Origin: Norana najaformis
Taxonomy: Eukaryota; Annelida; Clitellata; Crassiclitellata; Hormogastridae
Assembly: GCA_964023275.1 (NCBI GenBank)
Contig: OZ029927.1
Coordinates: 2,713,715-2,777,714, forward strand
Direction of reading: 5' to 3'
DNA: 64,000 nucleotides
Below the pieces are notes generated by a model that made no database searches, was not told where the DNA came from, and was given only the letters and a program-made list of their open reading frames with translations. Below are positions 23,651 to 37,900 of the stretch, piece after piece. Both the position numbers and the translations under genes were made by a program. The first letter of the stretch is position 1; the number at the start of each line of letters is the position of its first letter.

Positions 23651-24999
23651 GTTTACAACAATATGCACTGCTTGCGCTCTCTCTCTCTCTCCTGCAGCAT
23701 TTTACTTAAGACTGAAAACCGAACTATTGCAAGCTATATCCTTCTTCAACTCCTGCACGATCCAATAACCACCATGAACAACATTTTCCACCGTATCACC
23801 ATATTATCTTCCCGGCCTTCAATTCACTAAAAAGAAACTCCAGAGGCGCTTCCAAAACCTGTCAACACAAAACCACGATCGAACAGAAGTCTTCAGGTGC
23901 TTGCAGAAGAGGCAAAGAAAGGCTGATTAGTTCATGCTGCAGATTGCCAGGCAACTAATTCCAAAAAGACGAGACTATCACAGCAAAGCTATGCTGAATG
24001 ATCATGGCATAAATTGAAACCATTAGTTTCTCTTGTTCTTTCAGACACAATACATACTGCTTCTTCTTCCTCCAGTATATGCAGTTCATGCCGAGCCAAT
24101 TGCGGCAGTGACACAAAGTGAAGTTGATCAGTGCTGAAAGCAGTTAGTAAATTACTTGAACGGGATATCAGGCCATCTAAACCAGCTCAGACCTCTGTTT
24201 CTGTAGATTCATTTAAGAAGTATAAAAATAAGTTGGGAGGTGAAAATGATGTTCTGTTGATGGATTGCACTTTGTCTGTGCACAAAGCTATGCTGGAAAT
24301 GGTTTAGTCTGTGGATGTTTGGGCTGTCACAACAATCCGGTGACCTTGCAGAGCAAAGCAACGAAATCTGGGGCCAAGGACACACAAGACCGATATACAT
24401 TCCTCCTTAAGATAAGATGGAGCAATCTGCAAGCCAGTGAAACATAAAGATCTTAAACACTGTTTTTTTGTATAAGTAACCTGTGCACTTCCTTTCTGAT
24501 GAAACTGGATATATGCCCAAACCTAGAAAGATTTGACCATTACATCCCACACTAAATACCTCCACATCACCCAATGTTGAAGTTTCTGGTCTTCTCATGT
24601 GAGACCCAGCTGCTCTTACTGGGCAGAGATGATTGCTGAATACAGCAAGATAATGGCCAACTAGTGAAATGCTTTTCTCAACAACAGTCCTTGGGACATG
24701 GTCCCAGGAATGAAGGATACATTGGATGAAGTGCACACGAAAACAGAAATAAAACAACTAGAAACACATTTCCCCACATATTATATAGTTTGATAACAAA
24801 CCATCACTTTCATACCAGTGTTTTGTTTGCACCTTGGATGCATAGCTAGTCAAAGTCAAATGCATTCATAATGCACAACTGTGCTGCCCACTGCTGCCTA
24901 TATTCAAGTATTATTATTATTTTAAGTGTAATTCTTTTTGGAGAAAACATTGTCTAGACTAATAACAACATTATAATTATAATTGTAATTAATAACTTC

Positions 25000-25240
25000 T
25001 ATTGTGCCAGTATCTAATGCACAAGGCATCAACCGATAGTGCACCAAAGCCAAACGGCAACCAGGTCAACATTCAGGTTAGTCCACTACATCTGAAACAG
25101 CTACGTTCTCTCCAGTTCTTGTATTATTATTATTATTATTATTATTATTTAAGTGTAATCCCTTGGGATAAAAGAAATTGTCTCAGAGACTCTTAAATAC
25201 TTTTGGAATAGCTACATTCCTTCCAGTTCTGGGGCAGACA
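25000..25240 (+). mobile_element. SINE/LINE 3' module with (ATT)n
   Basis: Contains tctaatgcacaaggcatcaa, ccgatagtgcaccaaagcc and acaacattcaggttagtcc-like sequence shared with 5080-5240 (opposite strand). An (ATT)n run lies at 25117-25150, and the sequence then partly repeats (aagtgtaatc at 24925 and 25150). Confidence 0.5.
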
Positions 25241-25549
25241 AAAGAAAGCCACAGCATTACTGTTATTATTATTATTACATGTTTTATTTATTATTCAGAA
25301 TTATCAACTTTGAAAAATCCATGAATTGGCAACAACAGAAATAACAATACAATAAACATAAGTAATATAAATAATTATAACACACATTAAAACTAATAAT
25401 CATAATAGTAATAATAATTTTAATAATTTTTTAAACCAGTCCAATAAAACCACATGCCCTAAATTTAGAGTTCTGCATAGAGTTGGATAACAACTGCCAG
25501 TTAGATTTTGAAAGCAAACTCCAATAACTGTTAAGATTTTATTCACTGA

Positions 25550-25935
25550 TGCTTAAGATGACAAAATGAATTTCCTCATCATTCATCTACCAACAGCTCT
25601 CCCATCCAATACTTCAGACGACAAGATGATACATCCTTCATCTATAAACATCTCTCCCATCTGACACTTCAGATGACAAGATGATACATCATTCACCTAT
25701 GAACATCTCTCTCATCAGATACACAAAGACAAGATGATACATCATCTATGAACATCTGTACCATCAAATACTTCAGACGATAAGATGCTATAATAATGTT
25801 CATTCATCTATGATTATATCTTCCATCAGAAACATCAGATTACAAAATGATAAAGTAATCGATTCATAGAGACTTTAGATGACAAAACGAATATTCTACA
25901 TCATTCATCTATGAACATCTCTCCCATCAGAGACC
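25550..25935. repeat. Tandem repeat copying the EDEM2 C-terminal codons and stop
   Basis: About seven diverged units of ~57 bp with consensus catcattcatctatgaacat, ctctcccatcagatact and tcagatgacaagatgata. The right-most unit (25901-25935) is the reverse complement of the last codons of EDEM2 ([10 protein letters not shown] plus stop). The other units therefore form the 3' UTR or flank as repeats of coding DNA. Confidence 0.85.
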
Positions 25936-28900
25936 AGCGTGCATGAAATGGCCGCATGGGGCAGGTGAACAGTCTATTGACACATTCTTGTTCTGTTCGG
26001 TTGTTAATCGAGGTTCGTAACGTCCAGAGGTCAGTCGGTACGAGGGTAACTGGATCGAGGGACGCTGCTTCAGGTGGCGGATTTCCACTGGGAGGTCTCT
26101 GAGGATATCCACCATCTGGTGGAAGAACCTGGAGTGAAGTTCCTGGCTGTTCTGTGGTTGCATCACTAGGTGGAGCCTCAGACTGTTGGGGGTCAGAAGT
26201 CAGACCAGATCCTGCTGGTGGTTGAGTATCATATGAAGAGGTGGAAGTTCCTTCAGAGTTGTTGAAATCTGTTGTATTAGAATTTTGTGGATCAATCAAC
26301 GAATCTTCTTCATCTGAAAGTCAAGGTCACAAAACTTATTAAATGAGTTAAGGTTGCATACATTTGCAGTTGTCTGCTCTACAAAGCCTGGTATTCCAAC
26401 AAGTTTTAAATTGTTTCATACAAATGTCTGTGTGAAAGATGCGTGAACAGCTATATCTTGATAAGATCATGAAAGGTGCAGTGCAAATGTTTGGCTATAC
26501 ATTGTCATATACTGTTTATACGTTCTTTCACTTTCAGAAAAATCATTTTCTGCTACTTACAGAAACTTCTATATGCCCATCATCAGGTACCAGAAGGCCC
26601 AGGTACCCAAACGAAGGGTCATACTCGGCTATAAATTCAGTACCCAAATACCTTAAACTTGGCGAAAGAAGCATAAAATTTACAGTAAGCAGTTTGATTA
26701 GTCATGGAGTCGTAGCTTAACAACATGCAGCTGTCTGTTGACTCTGAAGCTGTGGTTCATGGGGTTGGAGATGTAATGCAGGCGACAGTTACCAATTAGA
26801 GAGGCGTATCAAATAAGAAATTTCTTTAGTTTCTAGGAGGCAACAGACATTAGTGATCTGTCATATGCATTGATATGTTAAAAGATATTGTGACGTAGTG
26901 AATAGAGTGACTGACTCTTCTCTGGTGGCTGACACCACTAATGTGACATCAGAATGAATGGATTGGATGATTTGGATGACAATGCAGAAGTACCTTTGAG
27001 GCCTGAACTAGCAGTTAGTGATGTGGTTACTAAGCAAACTGGCTTTACTGCACTCTCAGCCTTTGTGTGAAGTCTGCAGTTGCTTGAAAGTCATAGTGCT
27101 TCAGTAAAGTAGAAAGTTTGACCCACATGTGGCCCGTTGAAAGTCTCTAATTTTCTGCTTTGTATTATGCACTTACTGGCTTTTGTCTGTTAAGACTTTA
27201 AACAAGATCTCTTTGGCTGCTGCCATTAGTGTTGTTTCAAATGAATAAATAAAAGTTTCAGTAGTTTATGAGGATCCCTTCTTATTTTGTGTATTTCACT
27301 TTTTAATAAAATCAGTTTTTGTCCAAGTAACTTTAAACTATAAACAACGATATGCAATAATTATCCATAATCTAGTACTTGCATTTAATCTACTAAATCA
27401 TGGTGATCAATGATTAGCAAGTCAACAAGCCAACCATAGTACATGCAGTGCAACTATTTAATGCTTTCCACTGTTACGTTAAAGTATTTAGCCATCGATG
27501 GAGTCACGAGTATCCGGGTATCTGCTCAGAATGGACTCTGTTCTGTTCAGACAAGACATAGTTTACTAAAATTTTGATAACCCTAGTTACACGTCAAATT
27601 TACAGAAGACTGTCCTAATTTCCCCTGATTGGAATTAGCAGAACTGGATATAAATTTTGGAGTGCCAGTGATAGATTCTTAGAAGTGAATACAAGAGCAC
27701 CAGATACACTTCTGTCAATATATTCATTTAGCTGTGTGACTGCCTGTTGTTGATGGATATTTGTTTTCTAGCAACCACAAAGTAGATGCCCTTATAGTCG
27801 TCGGTTCACCAAAAACAACCAGTTTTTCAGATGCTGCCTGTTTATGATATTTTCTACTGATTACATCACATTATACTGCTCAGTCAAAATCTTTGTATAG
27901 GCAGATATATGTTTGAGGCCTGAACAAATAAGTTAACATAAATGAAGATAAAAGTGGATCAATCAATTTATTTAACTGTTATTGAATGATAAGGTTACCC
28001 ATTGTTTTTCCAGAGCCAGTCATTTCCTCCTTGTTTTCCATTGCTACCTTTCCATTTCCTGGACTTCCCCATTCGCTGTCATTCTCTTTGTCCCTTTCTG
28101 GTTGGTTTTGCTGATTCTCCATTGCTCTCTTCTTCTTCCTCCTGTGGATAACACTTTCTGTTTCCTCACGAACTCCAATCAGTTGCAATAGATCAACGTG
28201 TGAGAGAATATTCTCCACGTCCTCCATATGCTGTCTCTTTTCCGAGCTGCAACAGTAGAGTGCAGCCACATCGACTGGATGAGCCTCCGTGTTGAACACA
28301 TAACCTCCTAAAATATCAGATAATACCAGAAATCGCTCAAGTCCATACGCTGAGAGAGGTAAGGCCATAGTGCTTACCTACCATAGCCTAACTTCTAGTT
28401 TCTCTGACCTGCTGGAAAATATGACATGGCTTCCCCAATGGACTTTGATTATGATATGACTTGAAGCAATCATCGACTGATGCCTTGAGCATTACAATAA
28501 CGGCACTATAGACATTGGATTAGATTACATTAGATAATCAAACAGCAGTCCACCACTGCAAAATCTGAAGCCATAAAAACTGCACAAAGCAACAGCATAT
28601 TTGCTAAGACAATACAGCTGGACACGTTGTCACATTTCACATTAGACGACTTGGCAGCAAAGCACAGTCTTCAACTGCCTTTGGTAACAAAAGTCTGTTC
28701 AGCCGATCAAAGGACACAAGAGCTGACTGTTCCTTACAAGGCTGAATTACCAATTTTACATAACACGTTCAACCTCAAAGAACGTGACAACATCAACACT
28801 GTGTTGAGTTCTTGCAGGCTTCAGATGCCAGGAAAAGTATACAAGAACCCCAAATTCAGGACAGGGAAGTTTCAACAGTGCTGACTTCAATCACTTAGAA

Positions 28901-31900
28901 CCTGCATGATGTAAAATGTAAATGTACACGTTTTTCTATAGCGACTGTATGGCCTCGACCCTGTTCATTTTTCAGTGAATTTATCGTGTAAGATCCTTCA
29001 CCACCGCTGCCCGTTTAAATGGGCGCCACGCCATTTAAGGTCCCCACTTCTGAACCACACTAGCCCGAGATTCAAATCTGTGCCATGACTTGGTGAAACA
29101 TGAATTTTACACACATGCTTCTCTTTTCCGTATCACCATTTTCAAACGTCCGGAGCATTTTCCGTGACTGGATGATAATCCAACTAGAATCTGCAACCAA
29201 GCAGATACAGTAATGGAAGCACATTAGAAGTTTTCAGCTACCTTACACGATATGAAGCTTACCGGCATCAACGACGCACTGTCCTCCTGGTGTTGTAATC
29301 ACAGACCCATGACCGCCTGTGTTGTGAATTAAATTCTCTGTATCAAAAATCAAGTAGAGATATTTGGTAGTTTCTGCCAAAAAGAAAGATTCCATTCGAT
29401 TTTCTAGCTGATGGTCTTTAACGTTCTTTACCTGAAAAGACGAACAAAACCTGAATCACACGCTCATTTTCTCACTGACATCAATAGCACTTAATCTCTT
29501 ACACATACATCACTGTCCTAAAATCTACCTATAATCTTTCGCACTACACAATGTGGCCAATCTCTACCTCAAACAAAATGCCATTTTCTTTTCTTTTTGT
29601 ACTCAAATTTCTTTCTTTCAAAGAACAAATATCACCTATGTATGTACAGCCTCTCTATCTCAACCAGGTAACAGTCACCACCTCGACAACAAACTACTAC
29701 CAACTTAAAATCTACATTCAAACAGACATATAAACATATACAGAAACCCACAGCCCTCTACCAGCGTATCAACAACTCAACTACCAAGCCACACACTTCT
29801 TGTGCCATCCACTGTATCTCAACCACAGTTAATAACACTGACAGCACTGTATCAGCAATTGGCCTCAGCAGTGCAGTTCTGTGCTGAAGAATCTCTTGGC
29901 CAAAGCATAAAAACAACAATAGCACTCAAACAGCACAAAACTTATTAAAGGGTTCATCACTCGACAGAATTATCAACTTGAGAAGATGCCCTGCAATTTT
30001 ATGCACCATTGTTAAAATAAAACATTAAATATTTTCACATTTCATATGAATTTAAAGCTTTTAATTTTATTTTAAAACATGACTGAATAAAATAAAATAC
30101 TACATATTTTAGATCAGTGTGCTAGGATTCTGAGAGCATGGGACAACATAAGCAAAAAAAATTTCCCTGATAACTTGTTTAATTATCAATTAAAAGTAAT
30201 CGAATACTTATAAAATCACCAAGAATAATAAATCTGCACCATAAATTAGTTTATTAAGTTACTGACATCAGCGTGCTGCAATTATCACATGATGAGATAA
30301 ACTTTAAACAAATGTAAACGATTGCAATATTCCAAGTGATGTAAGCACCCTAACAGCATATATCACAAATTTAAACCTAGCTAAAACGATTGGGTTATTA
30401 TTACCGTGGCATAACCACATGGTGTTCTTGTGCTGTGCTCTATAGATTCAAGGATATCAACTGCCACTTCAAGAAGATAGGGATCCCTCGTTGCCTGGTA
30501 TAAATACATCACACTCTCAGCCAGCTCTGAATTTCAAAAACAAACAGCAGAAAGTTAAAACCCATTTGAAATTATTCTCACTCAGTCTCTGTCCCACAGA
30601 ACGCCAGTATGTATATACCTACATATGTTACCTATGTAAGCACGTCCTATACCTAATTTTATTGACCGTTCTTGCCTGCCATCTTTCTATTGTCTTGGAG
30701 GCTCATGTTGGTCCATCACAGGTGCTCGTTCACCTTTTCAAAACAGCTAGTCAAGCCTTTTTCTTCTGTGGTATTCCCTTTTCCCAAATGCCGTTCCCTA
30801 CCAAACTCACCATCTTCCAGGATTCAAATGTCTGGCATAGTAAAAGGTCTCACTTGTCATCCAAACAGTCATAGGAATAGCAGTACACATACTCCTTCTC
30901 ATACTTCTTGCTGTCGATACTGAAATTAACCCTGGTCCATCACTCCTAAAAACCTTAAACTTCTGTCATCTTGACATTGCCTCTATCCATTCCAAAGAGC
31001 TAACAAACTACCTTATTGAGCAAAAATCTGACATTATGGCACTCAGTGAAACACGGTTGTGTCCTGCATGACACACAGTCTTTCCTTTCTGATATAACTC
31101 CTCCTGCATGCTCACTGCTACATGAACAATGGCTGAGTGGAAATGGTGGGTAGTTAGCTTTCCCTTACAAGTCCCACTTGCCTTTGTCTTGATCTGTCTT
31201 TCCAATACCATCACCAACTTTGAGGCTATGATGGCTACTTCAACTTGGATAAAAAAGACATCACACTTTTAAATTTACATCGCGTGCCATCACTTTCATT
31301 TAAACGAATTTGCAACAGACTTCAGGCTTTTTTGGAGGCTATAATTAATTCTCTGACTGATTTTATTATAATTGGTGACTTTAATATTCATGTGGATACA
31401 AATAATCATGTATCTAGTACATTTCATGAACTCTTGACCTCTTTCGATCGACACCGGCACATTACTCTGCCAACACATGTTAAAGGCCACACTTCTGACC
31501 TCCTACTGACAAGATCTGATTGGAACATAATCCAAAACATCTTAGTTAAAGAATCATATCTTTCTGACCATCTTGCTATCGCGCTTCCATTGATTTTCCT
31601 AGCAAACCTCCTGAAGTACACTGTTATCACATTCTGGGCTTGGCACAAACCAGATGTGCAGCCCTTCAAAAATGACATTTGCTCACTGCTTCCTTTTGAT
31701 TCAAGCCTATCGTTGGATGCTTTCTCTTGCCAACTACAATCTGCTCTAACAAAACTGCTTGCTAAGCATATTGCTCTTAAATTCAAAAAGCTTTGAGGCC
31801 CAAAACCATAGTTTTTAAACTGCCATTGCTTGGTGTTGCTGTAGCCAACTTGAACGTACCTGGTGGCACTCTTGACTTACCTTCTGCCATGCACATTTTA

Positions 31901-34900
31901 ATAAAAAATGCAAAATTGTTTGTTATTTGGTTTTTAAAAAATCCTCTTATCTTACAAACCTGATCTCAGAAAACTCCTCTTGTCCTAGGTTTCTTTGAAA
32001 GACCCTCAATAAGACACTACACAGGAAAATATCATTCACACTGCCTAAGACTTCCTCACCATCTGCTCTGGCTGACGCTTTCAATAACTTCTTTGGTGAC
32101 AAGATATCTAATATTAGGTTGAAATTCTCTAGTATTCCACTATCAAATGGCTTTTCACTCCGGATTCTATACCACCTACCCTTGATTCTCTTGCTCCCGC
32201 AACTCAGGATGAAATCTGGTCACTCGTATTTTCTTCTCCTGACAAACAATGCCTCCTACAGACAATTCCTTACTTTCTCAAATGCTGCTCTGATATTCTC
32301 AATACCACCACCTTCTTTTTACTAAGTCTGTCACTGGCTGTTCTTTCCCTTCATCTGTCTTCTATGTTAGTCTATCCATAGTTGATAAAGTCACCTCTGG
32401 ATGCTGACAACGTGTCAAATTACTGGGCAATTTCAAACTTGAATTTTATTTCTAAACTTCTTGAATGTGTCACTAAAAGGGACTAGAGCCACATCTGTCT
32501 TCAAACTCTTTAATTCTCCTTTTCCAGTCAGCACATCACAAGTTTCACTCCACTGAAACAGCTCTTCACTTTGTCCAAAATGATATTATCTGCCCCCATG
32601 CATATAAATGACCAGTGGGAAAATTGTAACCCATCTATTGCTCTAATTAATGGTGCCCTTATTTACACAGGACAAATACTGGTACCCTCACTTCCAACAC
32701 TTTAATAAGCACACCTATAATGTTGCAATTCTGCACCTGTGACGCACACGGCAAGTCTTTTGGTGTCACAATTTTGCACCTGTGACAGGCAAAGGGTTAA
32801 GAGCCTCCGAGGTCATCCATGTCTCACATCCATTAACAACACAGGAAAATCATACAATTTGTACAGTTACTGCACATTCTGAACTTGACTGGAAATGAAT
32901 TCTGAGGTACCTGGTCGAAGCGGGTAACCCTCTCGATTGACTTGCGCCTCAGCCTTTGGAATGTTGTAGAATTCAGGAACGAAACCATACTGGCGCCAGA
33001 TCTGGTGGTAGTTGTGCAGAGTCTTCATGGCACCATCAATGTCACCCGTTAGACTCTGAGGGATACAGAAACGCATTTACACACTTGTACACAAGCACGC
33101 ACGCGTACACACACACACACACACGAAGCTACACTGACTGAAGGATACTCAAGCGGGTAGCGCAGCGTTAAGGTTTGCGCCCTGCTGAGACAATCACCTT
33201 TTAGGGAGCATTGCAAGTCTAAAACTTTGGAACACATTGCAATTTTACTGCCCATTTCTGTGCATTCTGTCAGTTTCTTAATGTCATTCAGGTCTAAACC
33301 AAAGACTTATCTGTTTCAACTTCTATGAATGTGTCAAAAGCATGACTTCTGATTTTGATCAGGCTTCTTTAATGGATTGCGATTTGATAACAGTTTTGCT
33401 TGCAGCGACTAACAGTTGATGCCTTGTGCAATAGGATAACAGAGATACAGATGTCACTAGATTAGATTAGATCAGATAAGATTAGATTAGAACAAACAAA
33501 TACTCAGTGCTAATGATTCAAGTCTTGTCAAAGCAGCCCCAGATAACCATAAGAAAATGATGGACTGCCACAATGTGTTCCCCAAACTGCTTTTAAATCA
33601 AAAGTACCTCACCAATTTTACACAGTAGGTTCATACATATGTATAAATAAAAGCTTTTATACATAAAGGTTACATAAATGTTCAAATAACTGCAGACTTT
33701 AATTAAACTGTAGTCATTCAGGTCAGAATGAGCAGTAATGGTTACCAGTAATCCTGGCCAGAACGCTTCAAGTGACTGGAAGATTGGCAGCGTTATGGTT
33801 CCCTTGTCCATATGCGCCCACATGTACCAGTCTTCACGCTTCAAGTATTTCATCAGTGCTTGTTTATATGCTACAAACAACAAATCATGCTTCAGGAAAA
33901 GGGAACTCAGCAAGACGGTTTTAAAGTATCATTCACGAAAAATTTCTCATGCACCCGGGATATGCAAAAATGCCAACAAATTGAAACCAGGTTCAACAGA
34001 TGAAGTCCACCAGCCTTAATAAAATTTGTGCAGTTATCTATTTTTACACAAATCAGATTTACCATGAAAGTCAAGAAAAATGCTGTTTTTAGAAGTAACA
34101 CTCGCTTCTAGTATTACCTGGATTCAACAGGTAAGATTAGAAAGATTAGCAAGATTCCTACATCAGCATAAATGTCTAAATGGACTAAATATCAGTCTAA
34201 ATGTCTAAATGGACTATGACTAGATAATTTTGCAAAGTATTTGTGTTGCTCACTTTGAAACATTTCCATCAGCTCTGGATATGGAAACAGAATGGCACCT
34301 TTGACTAGATATTCAAAATATGAATCAACACCTGCACCAATTCCTGAGTCAAGTGCTGTCCACTTTCCAGTGAGGATGTCGATGTGGTTGCCAACCTAAG
34401 CACACAGATTACACTATCATCAGCAATCAACACTGTAGCCAGAGAAACAGATCAAGTTATTCAATTTTAATTTTGCACTCGAATGAATAACATTCCTAAG
34501 AGCCAAGAGTTTAAAGGATTTTTACGGCAGAAGGGCAGTCTAGCATTCAGCAATCTAGCATTTTACATGGCCAGGATAAGAATTTTCAATTTCACATGAA
34601 TTGACTGGATTTAAACCCTGGATTGCCTCACAGATCAATGACTACTTCTGTCCACTGGATTTTGGTTTTGAAATGCAGATTTGCTTAGCAGCAATCATCA
34701 ATTAATGTCTTATGCATTTCCAGATTAAATTAGATTACATTCAACAATGAAAGACTTATGAATTAATAATTGGCCACTTCTGCCACTACAATTTAATCAT
34801 ATGCATCTAATATGCTGTTATACCCATGGCCAAAAGCTGCCACTGGTCTGGTTCAGCAGGTAATACAATGCTGGAAAACATGATGGTGTTAAGCAACGTC

Positions 34901-37900
34901 AAGAGCATTTTGTACTTAGAAGGGTGACCATTCACAGAATACCAGGCAACTGCAGCCTGCCATCCTTCTGGAGTTGGTAAATGAGTACCAAAACATGTGG
35001 AAAGTTTCTAAGGCATTTCTAAAGAGGGGTGTAAATAAACATGAAGCTTCAACCTTTAAATGCTATTATCTGGGCCGTGAGTTTATTAAACCCAAGTCCT
35101 GTTGTCGGATACTCTTTTGGTCCCTTCTTATGACCTAAAACAAGGACATAGATGACGGATTGACAAACAAAATGGTAGCCTTGAATTGTAAAAGCCAGAT
35201 ATTACCAAACCAATGGGAGACTTCAGAGTCCACAGACTGTGCAGAGCTTTGATCGCAGTATCTCTGAAGATGGGCAGACCAGTCAGTTGAGTTAAGGCAC
35301 CAAATTCGACAATGAATGTTCCAACACCCGCAGTGCAAGTTACGGGAGTCTCTCCCTTTGGAATGCCATATAAAAGGTTGACTGTTCCATATGGCATTCC
35401 AGTGGACGTGTTGAAAGCTGAAATGGTCAAAACCAGTGAATAAGTTTTCATTATGGCAGCAGAGAACAGAAGATTAGCTCAGAAAATCAGAATAAGTCAG
35501 TACATGGTTTGTGTGCATGTCCAAGGGGATAAATGAAGGGGTTGACTTCAACATTGTCTTCTAATATAATTATTAATAAAAATTAGCTCAAAAACGCAAA
35601 ATTGCCATCTTGCCAACTCAACCACTCAACAGCTGATGGGGCAAACTTTTCATCATCACTGATTCTGCCACCTGAAGATTATAAAAAAATGGTCCTGGCA
35701 GAAAAAGATCCATTTTTACCAGACCTCACTACTACAGACATCAACAGAACTGTAAAATGTGCTACAAGAAAAATGGCAAGGGATGAAGAAAACAAATGGA
35801 GCAGCTACCACGGCCTATGTAGCACAGCAGAGGTGTAACAAGTCACTATAAAGATTCAACCCCTACAAAGAAATTTTATTCTTACCAAGTAATTTTATTC
35901 TAACTACATTTTTTTGATTATGTAGAATATCCTTAAGAAAAGTTAAGTAGTTTAAATCATCTGTGGCCTCAATACAGCACGTCTGATTACTTTAGATAGG
36001 CCTACGCATCACTGAACAAAATGACTTACCTGGAAGCAGTTTTCTGGCTACCTGTTCGGCCAGTCGAAGCAGTGGCCCACTGCATGGCCAGCCAGGATCC
36101 AGTTCAACCCCAGCCTGTCTTGACAAGAGGTGACCAGACAGCAGGCCACCAACAACTATGAATAAAACCACACAAATACTGAGAGATTCCCGAAAGACGC
36201 TACATAAATGTCTAGATACATACATATATAAACAAGATCAATCTACCAAAATGCCAGATGCAAGTGTACTATCAGTGTGCACATTATAAGTGCTTTAATA
36301 AATAAATAAATAAATAAAATCAGCAAATACCAATCAATCCTCTTACTAGCTCTAAAAACCACAAGAAAACTTGTGGTTGTCATAACATATCATAACACTG
36401 ACCACCACAACACATCAATTATTTACCATAACAATCCACTCTGTCCACAGGTTTTCCACCACAAACTCAATGAATCACACGATCATTTCGTTACAAAATC
36501 AATCAATCATCGAATCAATTCACCATAAGATTAATAAATCATTAGATCACCGCACTACAAGATCAATCAATCACATGACCAGTCAATCAACTCATCAGAT
36601 AACAAAAGAATGCAGAATCATGAGATAAACCTCGAATGTTGGTCTCAAAGACAGAGACGTTAATATCTCGGTCAAAGTCGAGTGTCTTTTCAAGCAATTT
36701 TGTTACTCGCTGGAACTCACTGTAGTTACCCATTATGGCCAACGTATCAAGTGCATCGATAAGCGTCAGCGAGTAACTGAAAAAATAACAACATACTCAA
36801 ACAAAAAACAATTTCTAAGATACATGGTTTTGTGCAAACGGTTATTTGAAAAGACTTCTATCCATGTGGGTAAGCACAGTGACAAATCCAAGCTACACAA
36901 ATGTACAAGAACTTGATCTAAAGTATTTCCCACAGTGGAAAGTTTCCTGTAATGGAAAATCTACCTAAAGATAATGTAATGGTAAAATCCGTATATCGCC
37001 ATTACGAACAAATGCTTCAGAGGGAAAAACTGCATGGGTTGATTTTTTGAGGCATATATTCTGTTGCTGACTCTGTAAAATAGGTGGAGAAAACAGTTGT
37101 AACACCAATCAAATATACTGGAAAAGAAGGCTTTAAGATTCATAGTTCATATGCACAAACCTGAGAATTATTATGCAAAAGGCAAATGAACATCAACAAC
37201 CTCTTTTCATGTGCTTTGTAGACTTCAAAAAAGCTTTTGATTCAATAGCACACGAAACATTATGGACAACAATGATAGAAATGGGATTTCCTGTACACAT
37301 AATAAAGTTGTTATCCAAGCTGTACAAGAAACAAAACGCAAAGATCAAAGTGGCAGGAACACTATCTGGAGAGTTCAGAGTCAGGAGAGGGGTGAGACAA
37401 GGATGCGTGTTGTCTCCAAGTTTATTTAACATTCTGGCGGAGAGGGTAATGAGAGAGGCTTTGGAGGGTTTTGACGGAGGAGTGCAGATAGGGGGAAGAC
37501 GGTTGACAAACTTAAGATACGCAGACGACATAGTACTAATAACAGAATCTGAGAAGGAATTACAAACACTGGTTGAAAGATTAGACAGAGCAGGAAGGAA
37601 ATATGGAATGCGGATTAACACGGATAAAACAAAGGTCATGACAACAGCAGAAACCAGGTGTCAGATCAGCATAGGTCAGGAAACAGTGGAGCAGGTGAAT
37701 ACTTTCATGTACTTGGGCTCGAGGATCGACAGGGACAGCGATTGTGGAGCAGAGATAAGGGTACGACTTGCAAAGGGATATGCAATGGCTACAAATCTTA
37801 AAAAAATATGGAAAAGCCATGGCATATCACTGGTAACAAAGATGAGGCTCTTGATGACATTAGTATGGCCGGTGGCACTGTACGGATGTGAGAGTTGGAC

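Larger units (their letters stand above)
22635..25545. other. Intergenic between AGMAT and EDEM2; LINE tail, MITE, no gene
   Basis: Upstream of AGMAT exon 1. Contains a LINE tail (23040-23275), a MITE copy (23495-23645), a short CT run (23677-23692) and the SINE/LINE module at 25005. A small in-frame leader precedes the AGMAT ATG, with an upstream stop shortly before it. I see no clear TATA box. Frames at 24757-24407 and 23546-23830 show no family signature. Confidence 0.5.

Noticed and set aside
27979..28368. Single-exon reading of the EDEM2 end, stopping at 27979
   Set aside because: A donor at 27999 joins in phase to 26313, which restores the conserved EDEM2 C-terminus; the stop at 27979 is probably intronic.
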